From Lucinisca nassula (Eukaryota; Mollusca; Bivalvia; Lucinida; Lucinidae), in the NCBI GenBank assembly GCA_963580285.1, contig CAUZLF010000747.1, forward strand, positions 186,001 to 250,000: a stretch of 64,000 nucleotides of DNA, in the 5' to 3' direction. Shown piece by piece: positions 50,642 to 61,890 of the stretch; positions within the stretch are counted from its first letter, which is position 1; each line of letters starts with the position of its first letter. The notes under the pieces were generated by a model. That model ran no database searches and was not told the DNA's origin. It was given only the letters and a program-made list of their open reading frames with translations. The position numbers were made by a program, and so were the translations under genes.

Positions 50642-51722
50642 CCCCGGTCCCACAGAGCTTGCGACCGCGATGCGACCTCTGTGCGACTAAAAAAATGGCA
50701 ATCGCGGAGCGGTTGCAGAAGTCGCACGGAGGTTTTATAAAGGTTGCAGCAAGGTCGCGGGTAGGTCGCCGATCAAATTTAGTCGCCGATCGTCTTTTGT
50801 GCATGCACAAAAGACTGGCTGCGACTGATTTTGATCGCAGACTAGTTGCAATGGTTTTCTAGACGTCGCAGACCAATCTCCGATCGATCGCCGAACAGTC
50901 ACCGATCGATCCCCGACCGAATTTATGCAAATTTGGCTGTAAATTCTAGCAACCTTATTGCAACTTATCGGAGACTGGTCGCAGACCGATCGCCAACTGA
51001 TCCGCGATCGATCCACGACCTATCGGCGATCAGTCGGCAACTGTTCGGCGATGGGTCGGCGATCGATCGGAGATTGATCACTGATAAGTCGGCGATTGGT
51101 CTGCGATTGGTCTGCAACTGGTCGCCGACAAGCTGTAAAAAGGTGTTAAAACCACCGAACGATTATAGCGCCAACTACAATAAAAAACTGTTAACATCCT
51201 AGCATCATTTCGACGACAGCTTTCAAAGAGGCAACATGGTTCGGAGAGGCGGGCAAAAGAAAACGGCGGCGAAGTCGAAAAAAAACGGGAAGCTAGGCAC
51301 GGACACCAATTTCGGATGACGAGGACTTGCAGCAGCCCAAAGAAGACTCTCAGCAGTCGAAAATTTAGTTTATTTTTGTCTGTGTCAAACAAAAACGCAA
51401 AACAGTCGCCGATCGGTTTTATCCAGTCTGTGAAGAGTCGCCGATTGATCGCCGACTAGTCCCCGATCATGTTTTACTTGTTGCAAGTCAGTCGCCGATC
51501 ATACGGCGATTCTTCGGCGTTAAGTCGCTGTTCAATCGCCGGCTTTGGGCAACTTTAATCGCCGATTGTTCGGCGACCGGTCGCCGACTATTCGGCGACG
51601 GGTCGGAGATGACATTTACGGAGCAAATTAAGTTGCAACAGTTGCAAAGGTCGCGGGCCAGTTGCAACGAAATCAGTTGCAGAGAGGTCGCATCGCAGTC
51701 GCAAGGTCTGTGGGACCGGGGC
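50642..51722. mobile_element. Terminal-inverted-repeat element with GATCGCCGA-type inner repeats
   Basis: Ends ccccggtcccacagagcttg and caaggtctgtgggaccgggg are complements, with pairing continuing (cgaccgcgatgcgacctct). Flanks gtaa (50638-50641) and gtaa (51723-51726) suggest a 4-bp target duplication. The interior is filled with short permuted words (gatcgatcgccga, ggtcgccgac, tcggcgatc) in both orientations (50750-51130 and 51410-51600). A central island (51190-51370) is different in composition and has a short open frame starting MVRRGGQKKTAAKSK at 51237, only about 27 residues. Non-autonomous DNA transposon. Superfamily not determined. Confidence 0.8.
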
Positions 51723-52640
51723 TGTAAAATCCGAACAAAAATAACCCTGTAACAAGTACCGCCTTTTACAAAAAGATTGCCATATTATTCGTTTACAAGT
51801 TATGGATTTTACAAAAAAGCGTGTGTCTACGCTTAGCATAGTCACTAATGTATCATGTGTTCGTTTAATTAGCGTGTCAACAATATTGAAGTGTAAGCTT
51901 TCTGGACAAAAGTTAAGACATCAACAGATTCCATTGACGAAGACCATTTTCTTATATTAAGTACAGTTTAAAAAAAAAACAAAAAAAAACAAACAAACAA
52001 ACAAACAAACAAACAAACAAACAAAAAACAACATAATTTGCCTTGTTATCTAGTCGTTCGTCACTTATTATTATTCCCCTTAGAAATCTGTGGGATCGTT
52101 TATATTCGGATTTTGTTGAATACATTGCAAATTAAGCGCTGTCGTATTTATACCCAGACTTCGAAAAAAATAAGGGCAGGTTGAAGGGGTTGGGTGGAGG
52201 TGGAGCAAGATTTTTTTTTACATCAGTCGTTTTAACACTCTTTCAAACAGTATCTAACGTTCTCAACAAAACAACTGGAGTACATGGAAACTTGTCTATG
52301 AAAGTGCCTGATAAATCAACTTTCCTCAGTACTTTCATGCCTTTGATTGCTTAATATTAGTTACAACACCTGCATAGCCAGCAACAAGAAATTTACTGCT
52401 TTTATTCAAGAGTTATTTATGGAATTTATACCACAGCAGCTCATAAATCAAGACTTTTAATTGGGATTCCATTTTCAAGAATTAAGTGTTAAATTTACAA
52501 CACATGCACGATATCTTCTTGAATGATAGAAAGCTTGGTATGTTCCAACCTGAATACAGACCCCTACAGATACACCCGGGTCTGCAGATTGCAAAAAGTG
52601 TAGATCCGGGTGATATCACGCATTACAAATCAGTAAATGC
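51723..52640. other. No gene seen; (AAAC)n at 51970-52026
   Basis: Unassigned AT-rich DNA. The A-rich (AAAC)n run resembles a SINE tail in composition, but no SINE body precedes it. Confidence 0.45.
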
Positions 52641-53130
52641 ATTTATCATATGACGTCGCGTCTGAGAGTGTAATACCGTCATGTAATAAATTCGATAATT
52701 CACTAGTGGATTAAATATGCAAATTAGTAACATAGGCCCCGTAACGTTACACGTACGACGTCCTTAACGACATTGCGTTTACTAATGGCGGAATATTAAC
52801 ATATGTGTTGAAAAATCGTGCATAAAATGCCTTTAAATGTCATATGATAAATATAATCTTGCAATCATATTCATGTAGTATTGAATTTATTAAACTCGTT
52901 GAGGAAAAGGGATAAAATGCTCGGCGAAGCCTCGCATTTTATCACTTACCCTCAACTCGTTTAATACATTCAATAATACATGAACACTCATGTAATATTC
53001 TCTTTATCAATAATTTATTGAACTCGTTGACGAAAAGGGATATAATGCTCGGCACAGCCTCGCATTTTATCCCTTTCCCTCAACTCGTTTAATAAATTCA
53101 ATAATACATGAACACTCATGTAAGATCCTC
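52640..53130. repeat. Palindromic repeats, two tandem copies
   Basis: A 110-base imperfect palindrome (attgaatttattaaactcgt, gaggaaaagggataaaatgc, loop ggcgaagcc, then complements) at about 52875-52987 is repeated at 53000-53112. Preceding DNA carries gtcatatgataaatataatc and ttatcatatgacgtc, related to the insertion at 1815-2100. Confidence 0.75.
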
Positions 53131-53312
53131 TATAAACATATACATGTAGACTGGGGATAATGTCAGCGCATCGCCAATACAAGTAATAGACATTTCCGAC
53201 CGTAAAACCGACGATTTAGCTCCCCTAGATTTCATGAACACCTCACGCTAACAAGCCCGTGTAAAAGAGTAAAGATAAGCGGGGTTTAACTGATGAGTTA
53301 GGATGTCTTCTG

Positions 53313-53948
53313 TTCATGCGGACTGAACAAATTATTTGTCTAAATCGCGACGGAAGCAAGGGTGAGGATTGCAGCTGCGTAAAATTGATTTAAGCCCCTA
53401 GTGGAATTCGTGTCACTGACCGTTGCAGCGCGGTTATTCTCTCGCGGTTTATTATTGTTACGGTTTGTCTTTGAGTGTGTGTTTCGCTTATATTATTTTG
53501 TGTGGATAGCCAGTTGGCCATTTTGTGGGAGTAACTGTCCTTTTGGCTTTTCCGCTATTGATGTTTCAATTAGGTCTAGTAATTTCATGTTTGTTTTTCT
53601 TTCCCTTTGGTGTCACTGCTGGGAGCTGTGCATCACGAAAGCACTATATAATTTTGACCCCCTTGAACCCCACTTTTATATAGTAAAACTGAGGTTTCAG
53701 GGATAAACCTTATTTTTCTTATTTCTGCTCTAAAATATAGATTGTGGATACTCATTAGAGCCGCCTCCATGAGGCGGTTCTAACGAGTACCCAAAATCTA
53801 TATTTTAAGCAGAAATAAGAAAACTATCACAATGGTTACACTCAAAATTTTCGCTTTTTCGGCGGAAAAGGTAACAATGTTTTTGTATAGGCGTGTTTTC
53901 GTAATGTAATTGTATCCATTCCTTCATCGCCTTCACTACTATTTTACA
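53313..53948 (+). repeat. Left terminal direct repeat of the DIRS-like element
   Basis: ttcatgcggactgaacaaat, taaatcgcgacggaagc, gtggaattcgtgtcactgac, tttgtctttgagtgtgtgt, ccctttggtgtcactgctgg; interrupted at 53631-53906 by an HpA, then taattgtatccattccttca. The right copy has the same order without the HpA. Confidence 0.85.
53631..53906 (-). mobile_element. HpA hairpin element in the left terminal repeat
   Basis: catcacgaaagcactatata start, stem about 53740-53795 (loop cctccatgagg), end ggcgtgttttcgtaatg. The homologous right repeat (ctgtgggttaattgtatc, near 60400) gives the pre-insertion sequence: left flank ctgtg, right flank taattgtatc, no obvious duplication. Confidence 0.9.
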
Positions 53949-54359
53949 GGACAATCGAAATTTATTTGTATTTGCTAAAATATGACTGTGGGTACTCGTT
54001 GGAACCGCATAATGATAGACTAAACGATGATATCAACGTTTTTTTGCATTTTTTCACAATTTACATTTTCTAAATCATTTTCATTTCTCACATCTTATGT
54101 CAGAAGCCCGACTTTCTGTCTTTCTTTTTTAATAAGCTAGCAATTACACTAAAATGAACTGAAATCTCAGAATTTTGTTTTTGTTTCAAATTTAAAGGTT
54201 TCAACAAATTAGATTCTGTAGATCAAATACTAGACACAGCCTTGGTTAATTGCCATAACACCCCCTTGGTTCATCTTCAATGAATTTATAAGTCTATAAC
54301 AATGTGTGAAGCGATCATTCACTCATTTAGCACCATGGTTAATCATTTACATCTCCGCA

Positions 54360-54445
54360 TTTGATAAGTGAGTGAATGAGTATGTTTAAGTTTTACGTCC
54401 CACCAACAGCTAAGGTTATACGGAGAGGGGACTTCGATCGGTTTG
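54360..54445 (-). mobile_element. 3' fragment of the (ACTC)n-tailed SINE-like repeat
   Basis: gtgagtgaatgagta tail, then aagttttacgtcccaccaac, agctaaggttatacggagag: inverted match of 25720-25795. Confidence 0.65.
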
Positions 54446-55355
54446 AAGACAAATCCGAAAGTCTGGAGAAGCCCGGGGTCGATAAACGTGTAAGAGTAGA
54501 AAATGAATTTTTGAGCACACTACATATTTAATGAATTAAAACACGCCAAGAATAATACCGATGATTTTTATGTGAACGAGCATTGGTAAATTTGGCAAGG
54601 GGCTGCTACATCAGCCTAGTCAATCTTTTTCAAATAGTTTGCCTTCCTGAAAAAGTAAACATTTTTTTGTGGGAGCCTGTCTTCTAGGTATATATATCAC
54701 AGAATATTGATATCTCATTCAATTTTGGATAAAATTAAACGCTTGTTCAGAATGACCAATTAATTACGTTCCAGAAAATACAAATTGCAAATTCTTTCTT
54801 TTGAACAAGAAAATTATGTGATACATATAATGGAGCACGTACTTGTCATCCATATCAAAGGAAAATGTCTCTTTTTAAGCAAACCGTAAAAAATGAATTC
54901 AAAAATGAAATAAAATAAAATGTTTATTTTCACTTAATTAAATAAATACAACTTTATTTTATAATACCTAAAATAGCTTATATTAAACTGCTGTTTCTTA
55001 GCTTTATTTTGCGGTATATCATTATAGGATTGCGAGTACGAATTAAGATTTTAATTCGATATTAATTGGTCGAGATAGCTTCCAGTCTCTGCATGCATGT
55101 GTCATGTGATCGATGGTTAGGTATCTACCTGACCACGCTTGGCACCCGTGATCATGTATGTGCCTTGCTGGACTAGTCCACTGGCTAAGAGCGTTCTAAG
55201 TCTGTTCCATTACCTATCCCGTAACCCGGATAACCCCTTCTTCAGCCAATCAGATGGCAGCTTCAACACTGGAACCGCCTTCATTTACCTATCTGATTTT
55301 GGCTCCCAGTTTCGCGACAGCTTCAGTTGTGTTGTGCGCAGCCGCTAGTAGCATA
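54446..55355. other. No gene seen
   Basis: Unassigned AT-rich DNA. The plus-strand open frame at 55139-55348 (FHYLSRNPDNPFFSQSDGSF) has protein-like composition but no family I recognise, and I leave it uncalled. Confidence 0.35.
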
Positions 55356-55615
55356 ACAAGAGCACCGCATGCGGGTGCCAACGCTCGGCTGCAAAAAATC
55401 TAAGTCGAAAAAGGGGCATAACTGTGCTAAAATATAGTTCCCCTTTTCAATATGATTAACTAGTCCGAGTTTCAAGTAAACATATTCAGTAATGACAGAG
55501 ATTTTACAAAATGTCCAAGTTTTTGCACGACGACCACGCAGACGACGACGACGCAGATGACGCCAGAGCTATGACAATACCTCGTAGTTTTCGACGAAAA
55601 CAGCCGAGCTAAAAA
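55356..55615 (+). mobile_element. Short non-autonomous element (head gcaccgcatgcgggtgc, tail gacgacgacg)
   Basis: Head aacaagagcaccgcatgcgg, ccaacgctcggctgcaaaaa; tail cgaccacgcagacgacgacg, ctatgacaatacctcg, aaaacagccgagctaaaaaa. The plan (aagag head, cggacg/gacgac tail, gagctaaaaa end) parallels the tandem-repeat elements at 16820 and 21876, but without tandem repeats. Head ctcggctg and tail cagccgag are complements. Confidence 0.65.
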
Positions 55616-56018
55616 ATGTGTGAATATCAATTAAAAATTGTTTGATTATTGATTGCGTGATGAAATGGATAGTTTTAAATAGATAGTTTTAAATAGTTTA
55701 GTTTTCCCAATATGTAAAGGAGAACTGGTATTTATCTACAGTAGAACTTCGATGGCTCGAACAACTAGTCCGGCATTGAACGATATATACTTTGTGAGTA
55801 GTGCACTAAACAATCCCTGGAAATTTTCGAGAAGCCAATATTGCGCCGGACATGCAACTTGTGGGATGTTAAGTGATGCCAGAATGACGGGATGAGAACT
55901 GTAAACTCGCCGGGTGTGTTTGAAAATGAAATGATCGTCTCATTTGCGGACAATCTAAACCAGCCTTCCAGATGGGTTGTGTTCGTCGGAACTTTATTTC
56001 CTGGTGTAGTAGCCTAAA

Positions 56019-57095
56019 ATGTCTGCAAACGACGAAAACGTTGGGGATGTAATCGAAATTACAGCCATATGGGGCGAAGAAATCGTTATCAGTTAGTGGT
56101 ATGCCATCGACACACTGTTTAAGGAGGGTTTTACCTCCATGGAAGCAATGTTGTTACTCGCAGATGACGATCTGTCGAGAACGAAAATACCACGTGGGTA
56201 GCAGAAGCTAATTTTGACCGCAGTCCACAAGCTACAGCGCGCGAAGGGATCTGCGCATGTGCTAGCCACCACCGGTATGGGCGATGTCGTCACACAGGAG
56301 GAATCCCCGGAAACAATAGCAACAACATCGCACGTTATGACTGGTAGCCAATCAGCGGATACCGGAACTAAGGAGACCTTTCGAAATGACGGCGCCTATT
56401 TGACAGCGAATAACACTGATGCATTCACAGTTTTATTGAATCACTTGCAAGGGGGACAATACGCAGCGAGGAATAACATTGTACAGAATAGCCAGAACAA
56501 TGTTTTAGGTGGATCCAGCATAGACATTTGGGGAAATACTGCAAGTAGGGCAAATACGAACTCGATAAACAATCTATTGTTGAATCAGTCAACGGCTAAT
56601 GTTCATTCGCAGTCCTGGAAAGACCCCCCCTCCCCCCACTGATTGTATTGGAGTCGGCCGCCGGGGGTAAGTCTGCCGACACACATTATGATATTACCAA
56701 CTTTATAAGTAATCAGGTGGAAGAGGAGATTGTGGTAGGGGGGTATGATGCCCATCAGTTATTCCTAAAATCCGGCCCTCGCAAGCCCAAGCCAGAGAAA
56801 GTTACATTGGCCCAGTGATCTGTAGCTAACTGTATTCTGTATAGATTTGTGTCTGAATCTTAACTTCATTCCGGCAACATTCTGGACTTCTTGTCATACA
56901 CCACCAAAACTGTCAGTCTTGTTGTATGTCAGGGAGCTCAGGCAGCTGCAGGCTAGACATGGGTTTAGGATAGGCACTGACGTTCCTAACTTTCATACCA
57001 TACATTTGCAGCCTCGGATGCCCCGGCAGAGTCAGCCCCGACAAGGTCAAATACAAACACCCATAAGACTGTCTCCAGCACTGCCCAGAGAGTGA
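56019..57095 (+). pseudogene. DIRS-like gag region with SAM-like domain
   Basis: Begins MSANDENVGDVIEITAIWGE at 56019. Across in-frame stops it shows a SAM-like segment (IDTLFKEGFTSMEAMLLLAD, then DDLSRTKIPRG and KLILTAVHKLQ). A low-complexity S/T/N-rich linker follows (56280-56640). A second block has ITNFISNQVEEEIVVGGYDA, GPRKPKPEKVTLAQ, GNILDFLSYTTKT and RELRQLQARHGFRIGTDVPN. The second block needs at least two frame changes. The SAM-like domain would mediate self-assembly of the capsid-like protein. Non-functional. Confidence 0.7.
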
Positions 57096-57249
57096 CATTG
57101 GATGAGTAGGTAATTTGCAAGCTCTCCAACTCAAAATCAGGCTGCCACTATAATGAGTGCAAATTTGGCACCAGTGTTCTCATTCAGGTTGCCACCAGTT
57201 TAATTCTGTACAGACAAATACACTAGCAAAGACTAGTGGCCGATGGCCC

Positions 57250-57905
57250 TTGCCATACTTTTAGCCTACTTTTCGCTGCCCGGGAGGAAGAATTGAGAGG
57301 TAAATTTGGCCGCGAAATTAACCTTGATGGTATCCAAAATGGTTATACCATAATAGATACTAACGCAGCACCGAGGCCTGTCCATTGTGAAAATAACAAA
57401 CCAGCCTAGCTAGGAAGCCCCCTGTATGACAGAGCTTCAAAGCAAATTCTGCACGAATAAGGCATGGGTAACTATGAAGTAGTCACTGAAGCGTCAGACT
57501 TGGTGTTATTGCAAAGCCTGATGGAGGGATTGGGATAATTCATGATTGCTGGACAAGCTGTTAATGATTACAGCGCAGACTAATAGCTCCAGAGATTTGT
57601 GCGTGTAGATGATGCGGTTGCTTTGGTCACGCGGGGGTGTTTGTTGGCGAAAGTTGATATCCAATCTGCATATAGACATGTCTCAATCTCACACAGTCAA
57701 AAAGTTACCAGCCTCAACTGGCAGTTTGGTGGCAAGACTGTCTACCTTCGAGACCAAAAAAAAAAATGTTTTGGATCTCGAATGTCCTCTGGGATCTTTC
57801 ATCGCTTGACCCAGGCTGTGACACGCATGCTAAAACGAAAAGGGCTGAATGCAACGGTCGCGTATCTTGATGATTTTTTCATTAAAGGTGATTCTATCCT
57901 ATAAT
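57250..57905 (+). pseudogene. DIRS-like reverse transcriptase
   Basis: Upstream blocks YTIIDTNAAPRPV and GQAVNDYSAD flank stops. The core is open from 57599 to 57904: VDDAVALVTRGCLLAKVDIQ (motif A, KVDI.SAYRHV), LNWQFGGKTVYLRDQ, FGSRMSSGIFHRLTQAV (motif B) and ATVAYLDDFFI (motif C, YLDD). A frameshift-prone run of A (57756-57766) sits just before motif B. Catalytic YLDD is intact, but stops before and after make it a pseudogene. Confidence 0.8.
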
Positions 57906-58399
57906 GTTGTTTGGATGCGTTGAACGTAATTAGTCTGTTGCGGAAATTGGGCTTTAATATTAACTGGAAAAAAGTATTAGCCCCTAGTACAAAGATGGTT
58001 TTATTGAGGATGGAGACCTACTCTGTGAACTTCGAAAACACAATTGCAATCCCTTGCAGGGAAAATTGAATTTGTGCGCTGGCGTGGTCTTTTTTGGTGT
58101 ATTTTTTCGTCGCCGTATCATAGATTCCATTAACTCGCTAAACTCGCTCTCTTGCCTGATGCCTCCAGCTGACCTGTCTCATAGGCTACGTCGGTCGGTG
58201 TGTGCTCGGAGGGGGATGTGCTGTGTTTGCCGGGTCTTGTCCATCATCCGTTTTGATTTCCAAACTTTGGGGTTGAGACACACTGATGAAGATTAAATAT
58301 CAGAAAGGCCTCTGTGTCACTAAATTAGGTATAGTTACGCCTTAATTAAAGGTGACAATCATAAGATGAAGCTTACAGCTGATATTTGCGCTGACTTAT

Positions 58400-58870
58400 C
58401 ATAGTGGCAATCCTTTATGTCAACTTTTAATGCTTCTGGACAACTAGCATATTCTGTCTGTGTATACTGACAGTTGCGCTCAGGCAGCTGGTGGCATATA
58501 TAAAGGTGATTGGTTTTACATCAATTGGTAGATTGACTGGCCCCTTGTATCACAACTGCACATAAATTCAAAGGAAGCCTTGGCTGCATTTCTGGCTGCG
58601 TGTCGATGGAGAAACAAATGTACATTTATTCATTCAGACAATATGACGGCTAATATGGGAACTAGTAAAAACCATTTTCTAATGAGTGCATGCGACAGTC
58701 GTTCTGGCTGTCTGCCACATATAACTTTCATGTGTCAGCAAGATTTTTGGACGGAATTCCTAACTAACACTGTGGCCAATGATATCTGTAGCGCTCATGA
58801 TCCAGGTCGCTTGATCAAGGTGCTCCATTATGTGCCCCGGTCCAACTTTCTTCCTCACATGTCTGATGCT
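58400..58870 (+). pseudogene. DIRS-like RNase H region
   Basis: SKEALAAFLAACRWRNKCTF, then IHSDNMTANMGTSKNHFLMS and TVANDICSAHDPGRL. The E..A......W....-HSDN-TA...GTSKN pattern matches the RNase H/linker of DIRS polyproteins (active-site Glu and Asp visible, and ANDICS taking the place of the usual NxxADALSR). The region before 58560 has stops. Confidence 0.7.
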
Positions 58871-59339
58871 TGTTTTTCTTTTCTTCCTCAGATCCCCGAA
58901 CCAGGGTATTACACACAAATGCACTTGACAGGGAGGTTTGCTTGTGAGGTCCCATACAACAGCCAGAGCACAGGGGTCAGGAGTTAATGTACCTACAGTT
59001 TTGCAATGGATTAAGTATTGCCTCGCTGCCGATTTCTGCAGAGAACTTGGGGCGATACATTGCCTTTCAAGCCGCCCGTCTTTTTTTCTTCTATTCGACA
59101 GTCCCATAATGCTGTGCACTGAATTCATCTTGAGGTAGGTTTACCAAACCCTTTGAGTAAAACTTGGTACATAAGCTCTATCCTAAAATGTCGACGCTTC
59201 AAGGGAGATAGTTCTAATCAGAGTTTGCCTATCAGCCCAATTTTTTTATTTGGGATTCACTCAGTTCTGAGCTTAAAACGACCGTTTGGTGACACATTCT
59301 TGACTGTATGTCTGTTTTTATTGTTGTTTTTTTTACCTT

Positions 59340-59905
59340 TTTTTAGGAACTCAAATCTGCTCATCCCAGCCTTGAAGAAATTTGACGCTTCAAATCACAT
59401 TTGTGAATCTGATGCCCAGCTTGGTCCTACAGTGGCGATTATCTCTGTTAGGTGGTCAAAGATAATTCAATTTATACAAAAGGGGCTACACATACCCCTT
59501 CCAAGAATATCAGATTCCTTCTGTTGCCCTACCACAGCCCTTCTTTTGTCTCTGGCCAGACTGCCTCTGACCTGTGGGAAAATTCCCCTATTTTGCTACC
59601 CTTCACCTAGTGGCCCAAAACCTATAACCCATAGTTCCTTTCTGTCTTATCTTAGACAATGTTTGTTAAGCCTGGGCCTTGAAACAGAAACATTTTCAGG
59701 GCACTCCCTGAGAAGGTGGAGTGCATCCTTTGCTATGCAGTGTGGTCTCCCTTTAGAATCGGTGAAAATGCAGGGATATTTGTCCAGTAATGCGGTAGAG
59801 TGCTACCTGCAGCCTGCATTTTCAATGCGACTAAAGCTGGCTGATACCTTAAGCAAATCTTGTCCTTCTAGTAGTGGTTGTGTCGCATGCCTGGGCAGTT
59901 ACTGA
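59340..59905 (+). pseudogene. Tyrosine recombinase of the DIRS-like element
   Basis: Open from about 59343 to 59905. It contains HIPLPRISDSFCCPTTALLL, FLSYLRQCLLSLGLETETFS, then GHSLRRWSASFAMQCGLPLE and SVKMQGYLSSNAVECYLQPA. The HxLRR box and a terminal Tyr in SNAVECYL give the H-x-x-R...Y signature of phage-integrase-type recombinases. The usual W (or H) of the QGDW.S motif is replaced (QGYLSS). This enzyme would integrate the circular DNA copy. The domain itself is open, though the upstream polyprotein is broken. Confidence 0.8.
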
Positions 59906-60052
59906 ATTGGGTAATACACCCACCTGATCAATTGTCCGCGGTGGCTGGGAAAGTTGGGTACATTTGCTGGTCATAGCATCTCTAAGTGTTCTTTCCCCTT
60001 AGAAAGGGGCAGTAAATGTATTGTCTGCTGTTGGGGCAGACTTTAGGAGGCC

Positions 60053-60129
60053 TTCATGCGGACTGAACAAATTATTTTTCTAAATCGCGACGGAAATTCG
60101 GGCGAGGATTGTGACCACGTAACATCGAT

Positions 60130-60176
<47 letters not shown>

Positions 60177-60445
60177 CACAGTGGAATTCGTTTCACTGAC
60201 TTTCCAGGGCGGTTCTTCTGTCACGGATAATTTTTTTATGGTTTGTCTTCGAGTGTGCGTATCGCTTATATCATTTTGTTGGCTATATATTTTGTGGGAA
60301 AGTATCTGTCCTTTTGGATTTCCGCTATTTATGTTTCCATTAGTGTCTAGTTGTTTCTTGTTTTTGCGTCATTCCCTTTGGTGTCTCTGATGGACACTGT
60401 GGGTTAATTGTATCGATTCCTGATCATTGCCTTCGCTTGTATTTT
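60053..60445 (+). repeat. Right terminal direct repeat of the DIRS-like element
   Basis: ttcatgcggactgaacaaat, taaatcgcgacggaaattcg, a poly-C run (60137-60162) with a CA repeat, gtggaattcgtttcactgac, tttgtcttcgagtgtgcgt, ccctttggtgtctctgatgg, ttaattgtatcgattcctga. Confidence 0.85.
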
Positions 60446-60509
60446 TCATGATTCGACGATGCTTATGCAACGTCATGTTTCTACATACATGTGTGCCAGG
60501 GGGATTTTA

Positions 60510-60566
60510 AGATTTTGTTTGTTTGATTTGAGGTTTAACGTCCCCGTCAACACTGTAAAGGTCATG
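60510..60566 (-). mobile_element. SINE-1 3' end only
   Basis: ttttgtttgtttgatttgag, gtttaacgtccccgtcaaca, then ctgtaaaggtcat. The rest of the element is absent. Confidence 0.75.
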
Positions 60567-61225
60567 TTTAAGATAAATAACACCTACCTTATATTAATAT
60601 ATTCCAAGAGGAGCATTCATGTATCATATTAAGATATTTTCAAACATTATCGGTATCAAACTTGCTTTAAACACACATTTGCATGAATCGAACATGTGTG
60701 TATATGAATCCGTACACACGAAAACCTATGACTGGGCATGTGTTACCAAAGTTTTCGCACTCGTGTCTTCAGTATTAGCTCGGCTGGGGATTTGCCAGGA
60801 TCAAAATGTAAATATGATATAATCGACCCGTGAAGACTCGGATCAGACAGCGCATGTCTGATTCGAGTCTTTACTGGTCGCACATGAAACCTTGCATCGT
60901 TTCTTGCGCACAGACCCATTTATAGTTAAATCTTTGAAAGGTGTAATTTCTGTAAGCAGATAAATTAAAAGAAAATGATTTAAGGTTTTAAGAAGAACTA
61001 AATTAGTAACGAGCGGTGTAATTAAATTTGTAAAAGCTTTTGTAACATGAAATTTAAATGGTGTTATTAGTCGCGGAAAATCTATTTTCTGTGATTATTT
61101 ATTATTTTTGGTGTCTGGAGGTTCAGATGTCGGAGCTTTTGAATGAGAGAAATATAAAAGTAGGCCTAGCCTTCTCCGATTTCTAGGCGCAAAGCTTTCA
61201 GCAATAAGCTCCCTCGAGGTCACTT
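60567..61225. other. No gene seen; small palindrome at 60820-60885
   Basis: The palindrome pairs gaagactcggatcagaca with tgtctgattcgagtcttta around gcgca, and resembles the inner arms of MITE-C. Otherwise unassigned. Confidence 0.45.
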
Positions 61226-61227
61226 TG

Positions 61228-61495
61228 GCCCCCGCCTATGGGGGGCTTGGAGAAACAGATTGGGTACAAGGTGCTTCAGGCAGAGCTGAAACCGACCGCA
61301 CATAAGTACTGGGTAAGCCGCTTACAAGGTCTAAGCCTGCCCAGGCAAAGTGGTGCGAGTCGGACCGTCCCTAAATATAAACCCTTTTTACTTTTTATTT
61401 GTTTGGGGGGGGGGGGGGTGGGGGGGGGGGCAGAGCTTCAGATGTCAATTTCATCTCGATGTCGGGTAAAATTCTCACAAAATGGAAAGCTTTGC
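61228..61495 (+). mobile_element. SINE-1 copy, 3'-shortened
   Basis: ggcccccgcctatgggggct head, gctgaaaccgaccgcacata, taagcctgcccaggcaaag, a poly-G expansion (61405-61430), catctcgatgtcgggtaaaa. The final tail is missing where it meets the next SINE. Confidence 0.8.
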
Positions 61496-61496
61496 A

Positions 61497-61742
61497 TTTG
61501 TTTGTATTGAAGTTTTAACGGCCCAGTCATTATTGAGCCGGTCAGTTTACCTGTCCACACGTTTCATGGGTAGGCTTATATTTAAGCATTAACAATTAAA
61601 GTGCACATTCTTTCACCAGATACTAACAACTGTCCTTCTTGAATCAGCGGAAGGGAGAGAATGACCGGAGAAAAGATTCCATGATCAATCTCCACGAAAG
61701 AATATCGCCCACCCCGGCAGGTATCGAAACCGAGGCCGGCGA
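61497..61742 (-). mobile_element. SINE-2 copy, minus strand, head-truncated
   Basis: gtattgaagttttaacggcc, gcacattctttcaccagata, gaatcagcggaagggagaga, tccatgatcaatctccacg, ccggcaggtatcgaaaccg (B-box in complement). The A-box part is lost. Confidence 0.8.
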
Positions 61743-61744
61743 CA

Positions 61745-61890
61745 AAATTAAATCAATTCAGCAGACACATGACGTAACTGTGACGTCACATCAACGTCGC
61801 TTTAACGGCATGACGTTTATGCAACGTCACATCCACGTCGAATGACGTTGCACCGACGTTGATTTGACGTTGCCCTGGCGACGTGTGCCT
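61745..61890. repeat. ACGTCA/GACGTT-rich degenerate palindromic repeat
   Basis: Words tgacgtcacatcaacgtcg, catgacgtttatgcaacgtc, gacgttgcaccgacgttga recur in both orientations. Similar to 26275-26400. A SINE-type 3' tail follows at 61896-61965 (gtctccaaaatgacataaaa to aaacaaacaaacaaa). Confidence 0.6.

Larger units (their letters stand above)
53313..60445 (+). mobile_element. DIRS-like tyrosine-recombinase retrotransposon, decayed
   Basis: Terminal direct repeats (53313-53948 including a nested HpA, and 60053-60445) bracket, in order, a SAM-like gag, a second gag block, RT, RNase H and a tyrosine recombinase, all on the plus strand. All coding parts carry stops and frameshifts. A tyrosine recombinase in place of a DDE integrase defines the DIRS order. 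Simple terminal direct repeats, rather than the inverted or split repeats usual for DIRS, are a point to check. About 2 kb between the left repeat and gag is non-coding and contains other insertions. Confidence 0.75.
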
